A stretch of 64,000 nucleotides of DNA, from positions 1-64,000 of the forward strand of contig DYHT01000001.1 of assembly GCA_020723995.1 (NCBI GenBank). The letters run 5' to 3'. This stretch comes from Chloroflexus sp. (GTDB lineage: Bacteria; Chloroflexota; Anaerolineae; Anaerolineales; Villigracilaceae). Numbering within the stretch: the first letter of the stretch is position 1; every line of letters begins with the position of its first letter. Below are positions 17,451-26,636 of this stretch, piece by piece. The notes beneath the pieces are model-generated. The model was given only the letters and a program-made list of their open reading frames with translations, was not told the DNA's origin and did not search any database. A program made the translations under genes and the position numbers.

Positions 17451-18724
17451 CCGTGCTTGCTCTCCCGAAAACTTTTCCAAATATTCATCAAGGCAGAACG
17501 GCTTAGGGACATCCAAAAAAGATGGCAGTAGGGTTCATCCCCGCTGAACATCCCCCACAAGATGCGAATATGCCTTTGCCGTTGGGGCGGTTGATTGATC
17601 TCGGACGCGACCGCCCTCTCCCAGGCGCGCAGCAAAAACGGGATGTGGCGGGTGATTCCCCAGAGCGAGAACAGCAGCCGCCCATAAAGATTATCGGCAA
17701 CGATTCCTCGACAAATCGGCGCGTAGCCGCGGGCAAAATCCCGCCGCGGAACGCCGCGCTGGATGGCGGTTTGCGCGGCAGCCCGCGCAGTGATGAAAGC
17801 CATCCCAATTCCATTTTTATAGAGACGCGTGACTGCTGCATCGCCCACCGCAACCATGCGATCGGCAAAATAACCGCTGGCTGCCGTCACGGCCACGCGC
17901 GGCGTACACCCGCAGAGCATGTGAAGCCCATCCGGGAATAACGCCGGAAAGTCATTTCCATCCAGGAAATCGTCCACCGCGCCAGGCGGCAAATGCCGAC
18001 CGAGCAGGGAAATATTGGCATAGCGACCCTTGGGAATCAGCGCGCCAAAGATCAAACCGGGCGGGTAATCGAAATAGACATGCACACAGTGACCACACAA
18101 TTCCGTCGGGATAAAAATCTCATCCTGCGCCATGACCTCGCTTCGAGGCGGATGATAACCCCAGGCTGGATCCAACGGCGTGCGGCTGTTGACTCCCGTC
18201 GCCACAATCACCAGGTCCGCTTCGAGGGTTTCCTGTGCGGTAATGACCAGCGGGTGGGGGCTGGGATGAATGGAATGTACCCTCGCACGCTGGACGATGA
18301 CGCCGCTTTCCCTGGCTTGATCCAGCAGCCAGCCGTCAAATGTATTCGGGAAAGGCGGAGCGCCCAGTCGGGGACCGCTGCCCCGGTAAACGCTCATGAT
18401 GCGCCATTCGGAGTCTGGACGATGAATTTGAAATTCCGTTTTATCCATGTGAAGGATGTAAGTATCCAGTTCCGCCTGGATAATTTCATCGGGCAGATTC
18501 AGCCCCAGGGTATGCAGATCCCGCACCAGCGAGGAGGAGAGGATTCCGGCGCACTTGTTGCATCCACCGGGACCGGGACGGGAAAAATCGCGCGGCTCCA
18601 GGATGCGCACTTCCAGCGCTAAACCAGCCTCCCTGGTAAACCGCATCAGGTGTAGCGCGGCAAAACTCCCTGCCGGGCCTCCGCCCACAATCACCACGCG
18701 ACTTCCATTGCTCAACCGCATCAT
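17447..18724 (-). CDS. FAD-dependent oxidoreductase, geranylgeranyl reductase-like
   Basis: 425 residues. FAD-binding Rossmann motif VVIVGGGPAGSFAALHL, a Cys-rich loop PGGCNKCAGILS typical of a subgroup of these flavoproteins, and MVAVGDAAVTRLYKNGIGMAF for the second FAD contact. Two adjacent ATGs (18724, 18721) both fit a GGAG upstream. The stop overlaps the start of the downstream flavoprotein gene, so the two are probably co-translated and may act on the same substrate. A cysteine pair (CNKC) could hold metal or be redox active. Confidence 0.75.
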   Translation of the reverse strand: MMRLSNGSRVVIVGGGPAGSFAALHLMRFTREAGLALEVRILEPRDFSRPGPGGCNKCAGILSSSLVRDLHTLGLNLPDEIIQAELDTYILHMDKTEFQIHRPDSEWRIMSVYRGSGPRLGAPPFPNTFDGWLLDQARESGVIVQRARVHSIHPSPHPLVITAQETLEADLVIVATGVNSRTPLDPAWGYHPPRSEVMAQDEIFIPTELCGHCVHVYFDYPPGLIFGALIPKGRYANISLLGRHLPPGAVDDFLDGNDFPALFPDGLHMLCGCTPRVAVTAASGYFADRMVAVGDAAVTRLYKNGIGMAFITARAAAQTAIQRGVPRRDFARGYAPICRGIVADNLYGRLLFSLWGITRHIPFLLRAWERAVASEINQPPQRQRHIRILWGMFSGDEPYCHLFWMSLSRSALMNIWKSFRESKHG

Positions 18725-18734
18725 GGCTGCTCCA

Positions 18735-18788
18735 TCAGGAAGTTACCAGCGAGGAAAAGATAGTCCCCAGAATCAAAAGACGGGGCAT
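18735..18788 (-). CDS. 17-residue leader peptide or gene remnant
   Basis: A short frame, MPRLLILGTIFSSLVTS, preceded by a near-perfect ribosome site GGAGGTGAAC directly before its ATG, ending 10 bases before the flavoprotein start. The strong site and hydrophobic sequence suggest it is translated and coupled to the next gene. It may instead be the remaining start of a deleted membrane protein. No family is recognised. Confidence 0.35.
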   Translation of the reverse strand: MPRLLILGTIFSSLVTS

Positions 18789-18826
18789 GTTCACCTCCAG
18801 TGTGGGGGAATTGTATCATATGGAAA

Positions 18827-18866
18827 ACGAATGGCTCCGCGCTGAGGGAAGCGGGGAGCCATTCGT
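18827..18866 (-). terminator. Rho-independent terminator after the NrfD-like gene
   Basis: On the minus strand a 12-bp stem ACGAATGGCTCC / GGAGCCATTCGT with a 16-base loop is followed by TTTTCC, 24 bases beyond the NrfD stop. Confidence 0.75.
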
Positions 18867-18889
18867 CTACAATGAAAGTTTATGACAGA

Positions 18890-20134
18890 CTATGCTGGAG
18901 CAGGCTTCTTTGCTTCAACTTTCCAATTCTCGTGTTCCTCGACCGTCAAACTGTGATCCACCACTTTCAAATAACGCACCCCCAACGAGAAAGCCAACAG
19001 TCCGTAGCCGACCACGCCAGCGCCGCTGAGCACCTCGATCAACGAGGGGAAATAGTGTGCATATCCAACGATCGGTTCCCCAGGCAGGTACGAGAGCACG
19101 ATCATCAAGCCGGAGAGATTGGTGTCCCAACGATAAGCCACCACGCCGCCCACCACCAGGGCCAAGGCAACCATGCGCCACAGTTGACTCATTCGGGTGG
19201 GGCGATATAACAGCAGAAGCATTGGCGTGACGATGCCGAGCAGTATTTCGCCGACCCAGAAGTTGAAGGACAGCGGCCCAGCGGTCAGCAGGCGCAGGCC
19301 CTCGGTGCGGCCCGGCTGGTAAGTATAGGTCATTGACAAGGTGTCCCAGAAGCGGAAGTAGAGATAAAGCACCAGCGTCCAGCCGATGAAGTACGCGATG
19401 CGCTCCAGCAGGCTGTCATCCACGCTGGCGCGCCGGGTCAGCCGCGCCGAGAGCATGGAGGCGAACACGGTCAGCGCCATGCCGCCAGCAATGGCTAAGA
19501 TGATGAACAACACCGAGAGGTCAGGCCGGTACCAGTATGGGCGTGCTTTAAGCACACCGTATACCGCACCCAGCGAGGACTGGTGCAGCATCGAAAGCCC
19601 TAGACCGGCCACTGCCAGGTAAGGCGCGTAGTGATGCACGTGCGACATCTTCCCGGCCAGTTTCGGCCAGCGCTTCTTCAGCCACTCGAATTGAGCGAAG
19701 ATCGGCATACATTCCAGTATCAGCACCGTCAGGTAGAGTGTGATACACATGGTCACTTCCCAGAGCAAAGAGTGCTTGTTCCAATAAACGACTGCGTGCC
19801 AGAAACGGTCGGGGCGGCCAATATCCAGCAAGAGAGTCAGAAGAGCCATTGTGTAGCCGATCAGACCGATGAAAGTGGCCGTGCGCGCCACCGGCTGGTA
19901 GTGCTTCAATCCCAACAGGTAAACCGCGGCGCACAGCGAGAAAGCCCCGGCGCTCACGGCAATCGAGGACAGGTCAATCGTGATCCACAAACCCCATGGC
20001 ACCAAGTCGGTCAGGTTGGTGACCGACAAGCCCTTCCAGAAGACGATTATCCCTGCGCCGACGCCGGCCGCAATGACTGCCGCTAGGCCGATCGCCCAGG
20101 CCAGCCAGGGAGATAGTTTCAGATGAAGCTTCAT
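18890..20134 (-). CDS. NrfD/PsrC-family membrane subunit
   Basis: 414 residues with nine to ten membrane helices. Typical NrfD features are the start WAIGLAAVIAAGVGAGIIVF, VPWGLWITIDLSSIAVSAGAF, the DIGRPDRFWHAVVYWN motif and a basic cytoplasmic loop. NrfD proteins bind quinone and pair with a 4Fe-4S ferredoxin subunit. A shortened ferredoxin gene is two bases upstream. A 350-bp part (19137-19486) is nearly identical to 30456-30805, where it forms the end of a chimeric cytochrome gene; 314 bp of it match without a difference. This copy is full length. Confidence 0.9.
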   Translation of the reverse strand: MKLHLKLSPWLAWAIGLAAVIAAGVGAGIIVFWKGLSVTNLTDLVPWGLWITIDLSSIAVSAGAFSLCAAVYLLGLKHYQPVARTATFIGLIGYTMALLTLLLDIGRPDRFWHAVVYWNKHSLLWEVTMCITLYLTVLILECMPIFAQFEWLKKRWPKLAGKMSHVHHYAPYLAVAGLGLSMLHQSSLGAVYGVLKARPYWYRPDLSVLFIILAIAGGMALTVFASMLSARLTRRASVDDSLLERIAYFIGWTLVLYLYFRFWDTLSMTYTYQPGRTEGLRLLTAGPLSFNFWVGEILLGIVTPMLLLLYRPTRMSQLWRMVALALVVGGVVAYRWDTNLSGLMIVLSYLPGEPIVGYAHYFPSLIEVLSGAGVVGYGLLAFSLGVRYLKVVDHSLTVEEHENWKVEAKKPAPA

Positions 20135-20136
20135 GG

Positions 20137-20394
20137 CTACACACTCTCCTCGGTCGCAGGCAGATAATACACTCGCGGCCCCGTTCCCATATCGGCGCGC
20201 AAACGATACGAGGTGCGCGCTTTGAGCAATTTACTGACGTTGGATTGCGGGTCATTCAGGTTGCCAAAGAAGCGCGCCCCCACCGGGCAAGCCACCACGC
20301 AGGCTGGGGTGGCGTCCGGGTCCACGCCGGGGGTCATGCCCAGGGCCAGGCCGCGGTCAATGCGCTGGTAGCAGAAAGCACATTTTTCGACCAC
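20137..20394 (-). pseudogene. C-terminal part of a 4Fe-4S ferredoxin subunit (HybA/NrfC-like)
   Basis: 85 residues: MVEKCAFCYQRIDRG, TPACVVACPVGARFFGNLND and RVYYLP, the last cluster-binding region of NrfC/PsrB-type ferredoxins. Complete proteins have four cluster motifs in about 200 or more residues. The coding frame continues upstream through codons such as RRPRG and HFHQS but loses family resemblance by about 20440, so the first half is missing. It directly precedes the NrfD-like gene, as in intact ferredoxin-NrfD pairs, so the pair lost the 5' part of its operon. Confidence 0.8.
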
Positions 20395-20794
20395 GCCGCG
20401 CGGCCGGCGACCATTATGGTCAAGCGATTGGTGAAAATGAACGCAGCCTAAACGAGAGTATGGGGCGGACTCTGCTCAGAGGCCGAAGGTGGGCTGTTTT
20501 CGGATAGCTAAACGACGCTTTGAGCAGGCGGATAATGCCCATGTCATGCCGGTTCGGGTGATTTTTTGCTTCAAAAACAGTTCGTAGGGCCGACCAAATC
20601 GAATTCTTAAACACGCTCTCAGGCCTCCCTGTCGGCTTTCGCTGGGCTACTTTCCTCCGTCGTGGCTTTTGTTGGAAAGGGTCGGTTGTTGTCCCTATTA
20701 TCTGCAAAAGGGGAAAACTGTCGAGGAATGAAATGACTTGAACGGATCTCACAGGTTTCCAAAAGCGAAACCTGTGAGATCTGGGTTCTCCTGA
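20395..20794. other. Intergenic junction with a hairpin repeat
   Basis: About 400 bp without a credible gene between the broken ferredoxin and the ABC exporter. A 110-codon frame on the minus strand (20420-20752) has no recognisable domain. A perfect 15-bp inverted repeat GATCTCACAGGTTTC / GAAACCTGTGAGATC (20745-20781) may serve as a terminator for the exporter operon or is a palindromic repeat. This is the breakpoint where the upstream ferredoxin sequence was lost. Confidence 0.55.
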
Positions 20795-22615
20795 TCAACG
20801 GTATCGCTCAGCCTGCATGTTGTAAAGCCGGGCATAGGTTCCCCCAAGTGAAAGAAGTTTGTCGTGTGAGCCATATTCTGTTATGTGCCCATCCTCGAGC
20901 ACGGCGACCACATCGGCCATGCGCACCGTGCTAAAACGGTGAGAGATGAGCAGGCCTGTCCGCCCCTTTACCAACTCGATAAAACGGCTGTAGATATCGT
21001 ATTCCGCCTGAGCATCCAGGGCAGCAGTAGGCTCATCCAGAATGAGCAGGTCGGCGTCACGCATGAACATGCGCGCGATGGCAATTTTCTGCCATTCTCC
21101 GCCAGAAAGATCCACCCCAGCACCATTATCGGCGAACATACAGCTGAGCATGGTTTGATAGCCCTGAGGCAGATTCTCGATAGTATGATGCACACCTGCT
21201 TTTTGAGCCGCCTGCCGAACGCGGGCAATATCAGCGATACGTTCAACATCTCCAATTCCGATATTCTCCTGAGCCGTAAAGTCATAGCACATGAAGTCCT
21301 GAAAAATCACGCCCATGCGGTGGCGTAAATCCTCAGGGGCGAACTCGCGAATGTCAATGCCGTCCCACAGGATTTGTCCCTCCGTAGGATCGTACAGGCG
21401 AGTCAACAGTTTCACCAGGGTAGTCTTGCCGGCGCCGTTCAAGCCGACCAGGGCCAGGCATTTGCCCGCCGGAATAGAAAGGGTGACGTTTTGTAAGACC
21501 CACGGATGCCGTTCTGTATAGCGAAAAGAAACATTGCGTAGTTCAAAAACGGACACCTGTGCTGGAACCGGCCGGGCCGGGCTGACAACTTGCACCGGTT
21601 GCGGCAGGGCCATCAGACTATCGTAATGGGTGAAGAAAAGCGCGTGCTCGTTCAGATTGGAGAGCGCAAACACAATGCCATTCAATGCACCTTGAACGCT
21701 GCGGATGGCACTGGTGTATAGGGTGACATCGCCCAGGCTCAAGCGATTTGCAAAGGCCTGTATCACGACAACCACAAAGGCTGCACTAGAAACAAAAGTT
21801 GAAAGACTCTCCAAGAATAGTTCCCAACGTAGTTCACCGAGTTCCTGACGACATTGGGCTTGATGAATCTTTCGGTAGGTGCTTAGCAGACCGTTTAGAA
21901 AGTGATTGGCCAGACCAAACAGGCGAGATTCCTTAGCCGCCTCAGTGTCAGACAGGAGATGACCAAAGTAAAACGCACGTCGCTCATCTGGGCTAAGTTC
22001 AAAAGCCAGACCAAAGCGTTGGCGGCCGATTTTTAATTGCGTATAAAGCTGGGGCAGGGCTGCCAGGCTAACCAGACCCGCCAAAAGGGGGTTGAAGGCA
22101 ACCAGCGCCCCCAGGAAGCCCGTCAGGATGATAGCATTCTGAAATAACGTCGTGAGGGTGTTGAGACTCTGGATTGGTCCATACTGGGCACCCCGGCTGG
22201 CCAGCCGGAAGGTATCGTAAAACTCGGAGGTTTCGAAATAGGCTATTCCGACAAAACTGCTGATTTTTTTGTACACTGCTGATTGAATGGTGTCGGTCAA
22301 TTTACGCCCCAACTCAGCGTTGAGGTAACCACTGGCAGGGATAATCATCTGGCTTGCGATCAAGAGAACAGCCTGGGCAAGCAAAACAGGCAAGATATCC
22401 CTGGCAAGATTGAGGGTCGTACCTCCCCCCAACCCCTGGGCCAGCAAATCGAATAACACCTTGGTAAGCCAGGCAGTGGCTAAAGGTATGACCCCCTGTA
22501 ACGCCGTTAGCAAGATGAGGCCGATGAAAATAGCCGGTTGAGCCTGCCACGCTAGTCTGAGCATGGCAGTGACGGTCCTGGCGAATCGTGGAGTTTGTTG
22601 GAGCCAGTGCGGCAT
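20795..22615 (-). CDS. ABC exporter, fused permease and ATPase
   Basis: 606 residues: six membrane helices in the first 320 residues, then an ATPase with Walker A GLNGAGKTTLVK, Q loop VIFQDFMCY, signature LSGGEWQ, Walker B LLILDEPTAALD and the H-loop SHRFSTVR. No N-terminal C39 peptidase domain, so precursor cutting would need a separate protease; an S26 peptidase is encoded just upstream. The ATG overlaps the preceding stop (TAATG), showing coupling. LanT/McjD-like half-exporters of this type move peptides or lipids. Placement in the Cys-rich peptide cluster suggests peptide export. Confidence 0.85.
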   Translation of the reverse strand: MPHWLQQTPRFARTVTAMLRLAWQAQPAIFIGLILLTALQGVIPLATAWLTKVLFDLLAQGLGGGTTLNLARDILPVLLAQAVLLIASQMIIPASGYLNAELGRKLTDTIQSAVYKKISSFVGIAYFETSEFYDTFRLASRGAQYGPIQSLNTLTTLFQNAIILTGFLGALVAFNPLLAGLVSLAALPQLYTQLKIGRQRFGLAFELSPDERRAFYFGHLLSDTEAAKESRLFGLANHFLNGLLSTYRKIHQAQCRQELGELRWELFLESLSTFVSSAAFVVVVIQAFANRLSLGDVTLYTSAIRSVQGALNGIVFALSNLNEHALFFTHYDSLMALPQPVQVVSPARPVPAQVSVFELRNVSFRYTERHPWVLQNVTLSIPAGKCLALVGLNGAGKTTLVKLLTRLYDPTEGQILWDGIDIREFAPEDLRHRMGVIFQDFMCYDFTAQENIGIGDVERIADIARVRQAAQKAGVHHTIENLPQGYQTMLSCMFADNGAGVDLSGGEWQKIAIARMFMRDADLLILDEPTAALDAQAEYDIYSRFIELVKGRTGLLISHRFSTVRMADVVAVLEDGHITEYGSHDKLLSLGGTYARLYNMQAERYR

Positions 22616-23067
22616 TACGATTTTCTTGATCCATCAACATCCGAAGTGGGATCAGCCGTAGCTGTTTGAGGCCGACGAAGAGCTATCTTCCGGATGAGTC
22701 TCATGAGGACAACACCACGGAGAGAATGAAATGGGAGTGGACCCACAGTCATTGAGTCAAGACCCCCGGAATCTCCCATCACGAAGCAGTGATCAGGAGG
22801 AACATGATACACCTGACTATCATGTTTTTCTTGTACCCGTCGTGAGTATACAACAGGAGGTTCGCGCGAGGGAGACGCCAACCCCGCCAGAGCGCATACC
22901 ATGAAGCCAACGTTTCTCCACACATCATAGGCTGACACCGGCCTCTGAGACGAACCAAAACAGTTGCAGGGCGTTTGAATCCCCCTGGCCAGCACGGCAG
23001 TCGAGAAACGCGACACTTCTTTGAAACGAGAAAACACTATTGATCCCCCGCTTCGCTGGCGAACCAT
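22615..23067 (-). pseudogene. Chimeric remnant: MauE fragment joined to a signal peptidase C-terminus
   Basis: This frame is a patchwork. Its middle (22872-22998) is a near-identical copy of mauE-like DNA at 27342-27468 (TPCNCFGSSQRPVSAYD, then WRNVGFMVCALAGL). The part after it matches the end of an S26 peptidase (VPPDHCFVMGDSGGLDS, VGPLPFHSLRGVVLMRLI), similar to but distinct from the gene at 23037. The catalytic Ser and Lys region is missing. The TAATG overlap with the ABC exporter suggests that a second, once complete, S26-like gene was coupled to the exporter before recombination replaced its 5' half. Confidence 0.7.
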
Positions 23068-23594
23068 CGCAGTTCCTCCGATGGTTCATTCACAGGCATG
23101 GCAGATCCGGCCCGCCGTCGCAGCCGAAACAGGACGAGACCCCGAATACTGTCCGCCGGAATTGAGCCAACCAGCCGCGAGTCCAGGCCGGGCGAATCCC
23201 CCTGGACAAAGTAATGCGCAGGCGGAACATGCCAGACTCGCGGTGAGTGGACATCATTGGTTAACATATTGGTCTGCAAGGCAAGCGGTATCGGCAGGCT
23301 GGCCTCAACGCGGTCGCCAGGCAAACCGGTGATGCGCTTGATGAATAACGCTTGCCGAAGAGATGTTGGAACGTGCGCCGGGTTATCTGCGAGAGACATT
23401 TGCCAGACGACGACCCACCCCCACCGCAGCCAGCGAGCCGGCCAATAGCGCAAGGCCAGCACCCGGTCGCCGTCGTTCAGCGCGGGGTACATACTTTGGC
23501 CGTCCACGCGGATAAGGAACAGCAACCCTCTTGCCAGCACGAGGAGTAAGGCCACAGCGACCAACGAGCCGAGGAGCAAGATAAGCCAACTCAT
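23037..23594 (-). CDS. S26-family signal peptidase
   Basis: 185 residues: one N-terminal membrane helix (about 4-28), catalytic Ser34 in VDGQSMYPAL and the general base Lys86 in LFIKRITGLPGD, then HYFVQGDSPGLDSR. These are the boxes of type I signal peptidases. It is short for a housekeeping LepB and lies inside the peptide cluster between the FtsX-like permease and the exporter, so it may cut the leader of the Cys-rich peptide, for example near the ARAG/C region, rather than general secretory proteins. Confidence 0.85.
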   Translation of the reverse strand: MSWLILLLGSLVAVALLLVLARGLLFLIRVDGQSMYPALNDGDRVLALRYWPARWLRWGWVVVWQMSLADNPAHVPTSLRQALFIKRITGLPGDRVEASLPIPLALQTNMLTNDVHSPRVWHVPPAHYFVQGDSPGLDSRLVGSIPADSIRGLVLFRLRRRAGSAMPVNEPSEELRWFASEAGDQ

Positions 23595-23618
23595 ATCTCT
23601 AACCTTGAACTCCGGACA

Positions 23619-26192
23619 TCACTCATATCTCATCGCCTCTGCTGGTGCTACGCGCGCCGCCACACGCGCCGGGTACAGCGCAGCCAGCGCTCCTATCAGC
23701 CCCGGCACGCCCACCCCGACCAGGACCGCCAGAGCCAGCCCCGGCGCAACCGCACGGTACAGGTAAACGAAGGCCAGGCCACCCAACAGCGCACCCATTG
23801 TGCCCCCAGCCAGGCCCAGCAACACCCCTTCCAGCACAAACAGCCCCATCACCGCCCCCGTGCGCCAGCCCATCGCCTTGAGCACCCCAATCTCCCGCCG
23901 CCGCTCCAACACCCCCGCCAGCAGGTTGTTGGCCGTGGAAAGCGCCGCCAGCCCAAAGCCAATGCCCACGATGGCGTAGTGGAAACCTTGAATGCGCACC
24001 AGGAGGAACTCGCCCAAGAGCGTCCCGCTCAACATCCCCCGCTGCTCCAGTAGCACGGCGACCAGCAGCACTAGCAGCCCGGCAGAAAGCACTGCCGTCA
24101 GGCCCGCCAGCAGCGTCCGCCCCGCCCGGCGCATCAGCCCGCTCCAGGCATACCCCCACACTCCCAAGACCGCCCTGCTCCCCGTGCGCCGATAGTGCAA
24201 TCCCCCCTGCCGGAGGCCAACCAGCGGCGGCGTGCGGGCCGCCAACCAGGCCGGAAGCAAGCTGCCCAGGGCCGAGTCCCCGAGCATGGCCAGCGGCAAT
24301 CCCAGCAGCAGCCAATACGGTGGCCGCTGCCAACCCAAGAGCCACATGACCCCCAGCGCGCCCAGGCTCCCCGCCAACGTTACCGCTGTCCCAATGCTCA
24401 GAACCTGCCCGAGCACTTGTGCGAACACCGTGCGCGAGCGCCAGCCAAGCGCTTTCTGCAAGGCGATGAGACGGCAGCGCGCGACTACCTCTGCCCAGGT
24501 CAGGTCCAGGGCGAACAGCCCACCTGCCACCAGCAGGGTTCCCAGCAGCAGCCAGTTGCCGGCCTGGATGCCCTGCTTGTAGACCAGGCTCACTCCCTTC
24601 TGAATCCATTGCTCCTCGACGTAGCCAATGCCAGGCACGTGGACCAATATGCGGCGGGGTGAAGAGCCGACCATGATGTCCACATCTAAACCGGTTTGGC
24701 GTTGGATCTCGATAGCAATGGCTTCGATCTTGCGCTGGGCTTGTGGGGTGAGTTGGTCAATCCCGCCCACGCGGACACGAATGGCGCTGATAGCCGCCTC
24801 ACCGCGCAGGGCGCGAGCAGCCTCCAGGGTGGTCAGGAGGAGAGGTGGGGGTTGGATGTATCCGGCCAGATTAAGGGTGGGGCGCAACTCGCGGGGCGGG
24901 TCCACGGGTCGCCCTTGCTCGTCATAGCGCAGGATGGCAACCGGCGGGAGGTAGGTCTCCAGCGGCGCGCGGTTCACATCCGCAGGCCTGGACAAGCCTT
25001 CGATGTCAAAGACACCTTTGACATCCCACCAAAAGAGCGCGTTGAACTCGGCCTTCCCAGAGGCTCGGTATTGGGGCCAGCCGTCCTGACCGAGGTGGGG
25101 CTCTTCAATCGCCAGGACCAGCCCCTGGTATAGAAAGGGAGGGGTGCTCTCCCGGTACACCAGCGCGCTGGGATTGCTGAGCGCAGCCCATCCCATTAGG
25201 ATTATATTCCGGGAAGTGAGACTCTCGATCATTTGCTGATACAGCCGCCTGCTATCCACTTGTGTGACGGTCAGCGTCTCTATGGGTAGGCTGTCCAGAT
25301 AGTCGGTGCCGCCACGCGCTAGGATATCCTCCACTGTGGTGACGTCTGGAGGCAGAACCACGCGCTTGAGTTCGGCGTGATTGGTCACGCTTACGTAGTT
25401 GGTCGTGTTGACCAAAACGGATAAGTTAATCGCGGATTCAAGAACCTGGGGGGCTGGATTAAATAACTCAGGATCGATGATCTCGCCAATTTCGTATTGC
25501 GGGTTCAAGGATTCATCGCCTCGCAGGTAGCGCCCTTTTACTATCGTCCGGTTCAGCCCAATCAAGGCCGCTTCTTGAGCGGGATCGATCCCGGCTATTA
25601 ATAATGGGAAGAAAACACCGCCATTTATAGTGTCTTTAGGCAAATTCACATTAAGATTTTCAATCCTGCGAGACAACTTAAAATCATCAAACGTCAGTTC
25701 CTGGGGATTTCGGTCAAAGTAATAGTAATGACGCATCGGGAACCCAGGGACGGTGTAAGTGCGGGCCCCATCATCCAAAGTGGTCATCTCGTCCAAACGA
25801 TAGACTCCGGGGTAGGGCGGAAATCTCATCTCCTCATTGGGGGCTACCCCCGTTAGGTAGCCGAGCATGGCAATAGGCGCTGCTATTTCGACACCTGGGA
25901 TGGCTTTAATGGAGTTGTATTGCTCAAAGGTGATACCCCCCCAGATACCTGAGAGGTGGTTGGCCTCCACCAGGCCGTATTTCTCTTCGATCGGCGAGCG
26001 CGAACCTGCCGGCCGCACCAGGATGTCATAGGTGGTGCGCCAGTAGCGACTAAGCGCTCGGTCGGCTACAACGACCGTGGTTTGGGATGCAGCTGCAACC
26101 AGGAGCACCCCTGCGCCAATGAAAAACAGGCCCACCGCCAGCAAGAATTGGCGAGAGAACCCCTGACCTGGAAAAAGCTCAATCAACCGCAT
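23619..26192 (-). CDS. FtsX/MacB-type ABC permease, large
   Basis: 857 residues from ATG 26192 (a TTG at 26201 is the alternative). One N-terminal membrane helix, a long extracytoplasmic region of about 500 residues, then three helices, a gap and three to four more helices with FtsX-type motifs (RRREIGVLKAMGWRTGAVMG near the end). It works with a LolD/MacB-type ATPase, here the gene at 27756-28448. Such pairs are mechanotransmitters or release peptides and lipoproteins on the outer face. The ATPase gene is separated from it by the redox genes and the peptide, all in one direction. Confidence 0.85.
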   Translation of the reverse strand: MRLIELFPGQGFSRQFLLAVGLFFIGAGVLLVAAASQTTVVVADRALSRYWRTTYDILVRPAGSRSPIEEKYGLVEANHLSGIWGGITFEQYNSIKAIPGVEIAAPIAMLGYLTGVAPNEEMRFPPYPGVYRLDEMTTLDDGARTYTVPGFPMRHYYYFDRNPQELTFDDFKLSRRIENLNVNLPKDTINGGVFFPLLIAGIDPAQEAALIGLNRTIVKGRYLRGDESLNPQYEIGEIIDPELFNPAPQVLESAINLSVLVNTTNYVSVTNHAELKRVVLPPDVTTVEDILARGGTDYLDSLPIETLTVTQVDSRRLYQQMIESLTSRNIILMGWAALSNPSALVYRESTPPFLYQGLVLAIEEPHLGQDGWPQYRASGKAEFNALFWWDVKGVFDIEGLSRPADVNRAPLETYLPPVAILRYDEQGRPVDPPRELRPTLNLAGYIQPPPLLLTTLEAARALRGEAAISAIRVRVGGIDQLTPQAQRKIEAIAIEIQRQTGLDVDIMVGSSPRRILVHVPGIGYVEEQWIQKGVSLVYKQGIQAGNWLLLGTLLVAGGLFALDLTWAEVVARCRLIALQKALGWRSRTVFAQVLGQVLSIGTAVTLAGSLGALGVMWLLGWQRPPYWLLLGLPLAMLGDSALGSLLPAWLAARTPPLVGLRQGGLHYRRTGSRAVLGVWGYAWSGLMRRAGRTLLAGLTAVLSAGLLVLLVAVLLEQRGMLSGTLLGEFLLVRIQGFHYAIVGIGFGLAALSTANNLLAGVLERRREIGVLKAMGWRTGAVMGLFVLEGVLLGLAGGTMGALLGGLAFVYLYRAVAPGLALAVLVGVGVPGLIGALAALYPARVAARVAPAEAMRYE

Positions 26193-26214
26193 GATTCCCA
26201 AGGCCTACCCGAAG

Positions 26215-26251
26215 GCTCAAGGCAATGGCCCAGAGAGCCATTGCCTTGAGC
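26215..26251 (-). promoter_or_regulatory. Stable hairpin between the peptide gene and its downstream genes
   Basis: A perfect 15-bp inverted repeat GCTCAAGGCAATGGC / GCCATTGCCTTGAGC with a seven-base loop lies 42 bases past the stop of the Cys-rich peptide gene and just before the permease gene. No T-run follows. Such elements commonly act as partial terminators or mRNA stabilisers behind highly expressed peptide genes. Confidence 0.55.
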
Positions 26252-26292
26252 ACAACTGAAAAGCGGCATGGATATTCTCCACACCCTCATCA

Positions 26293-26556
26293 TTAGCAGT
26301 ATACGCAATCGACCCATTCACAACAACCCATCTCTGAATTGGGGTAGCACCAGCAGTAGCCACGCTTCTTCTTCTCCCAACCGCAGGAAGTGCAGTTGTC
26401 ATAGAACGGACCGAAACATATGTAGCCTCCTCCCGTGCATCCTGCCCGCGCACGCACTGGTGAGCCAAGCACTGCTTCTGCCAGCAGAGATACTGCATCC
26501 TGTGTAGTCTCTTTGGCGACCGTGATTGCCCGAGAAATTGTTCTATGCTTCAACAT
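26293..26556 (-). CDS. Cys-rich precursor-like peptide
   Basis: 87 residues from ATG 26556, with AAGGAG nine bases upstream; a start at 26586 would cover that site. Residues 1-39 form a helical, leader-like part (ISRAITVAKETTQDAVSLLA, then EAVLGSPVRARA). Residues 40-87 contain ten cysteines (40, 47, 55, 58, 68, 70, 78, 79, 84, 87) with many Gly, Tyr and Trp and a KKKR patch. An even Cys count fits five disulfides or crosslinks. No known family is recognised. MauD/MauE-like redox genes directly upstream and secretion genes downstream suggest a secreted disulfide-rich or modified peptide. Confidence 0.7.
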   Translation of the reverse strand: MLKHRTISRAITVAKETTQDAVSLLAEAVLGSPVRARAGCTGGGYICFGPFYDNCTSCGWEKKKRGYCWCYPNSEMGCCEWVDCVYC

Positions 26557-26636
26557 TTTAGGTTTCTCCTTTCTCTCAAGTTTCAAAAGTCAAATTTGTT
26601 TGGTTGAATTTCCAGTTTCTTCACTTCGTCATCCCA

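Noticed and set aside
20420-20752. 110-codon minus-strand frame upstream of the broken ferredoxin
   Set aside because: No family, no ribosome site, composition unlike neighbours; treated as intergenic junction DNA.
26293-26556. The Cys-rich peptide as a methylamine dehydrogenase small subunit
   Set aside because: Much shorter than MauA, and no gene for the large subunit or for TTQ formation is present; only the MauD/MauE partners are similar.
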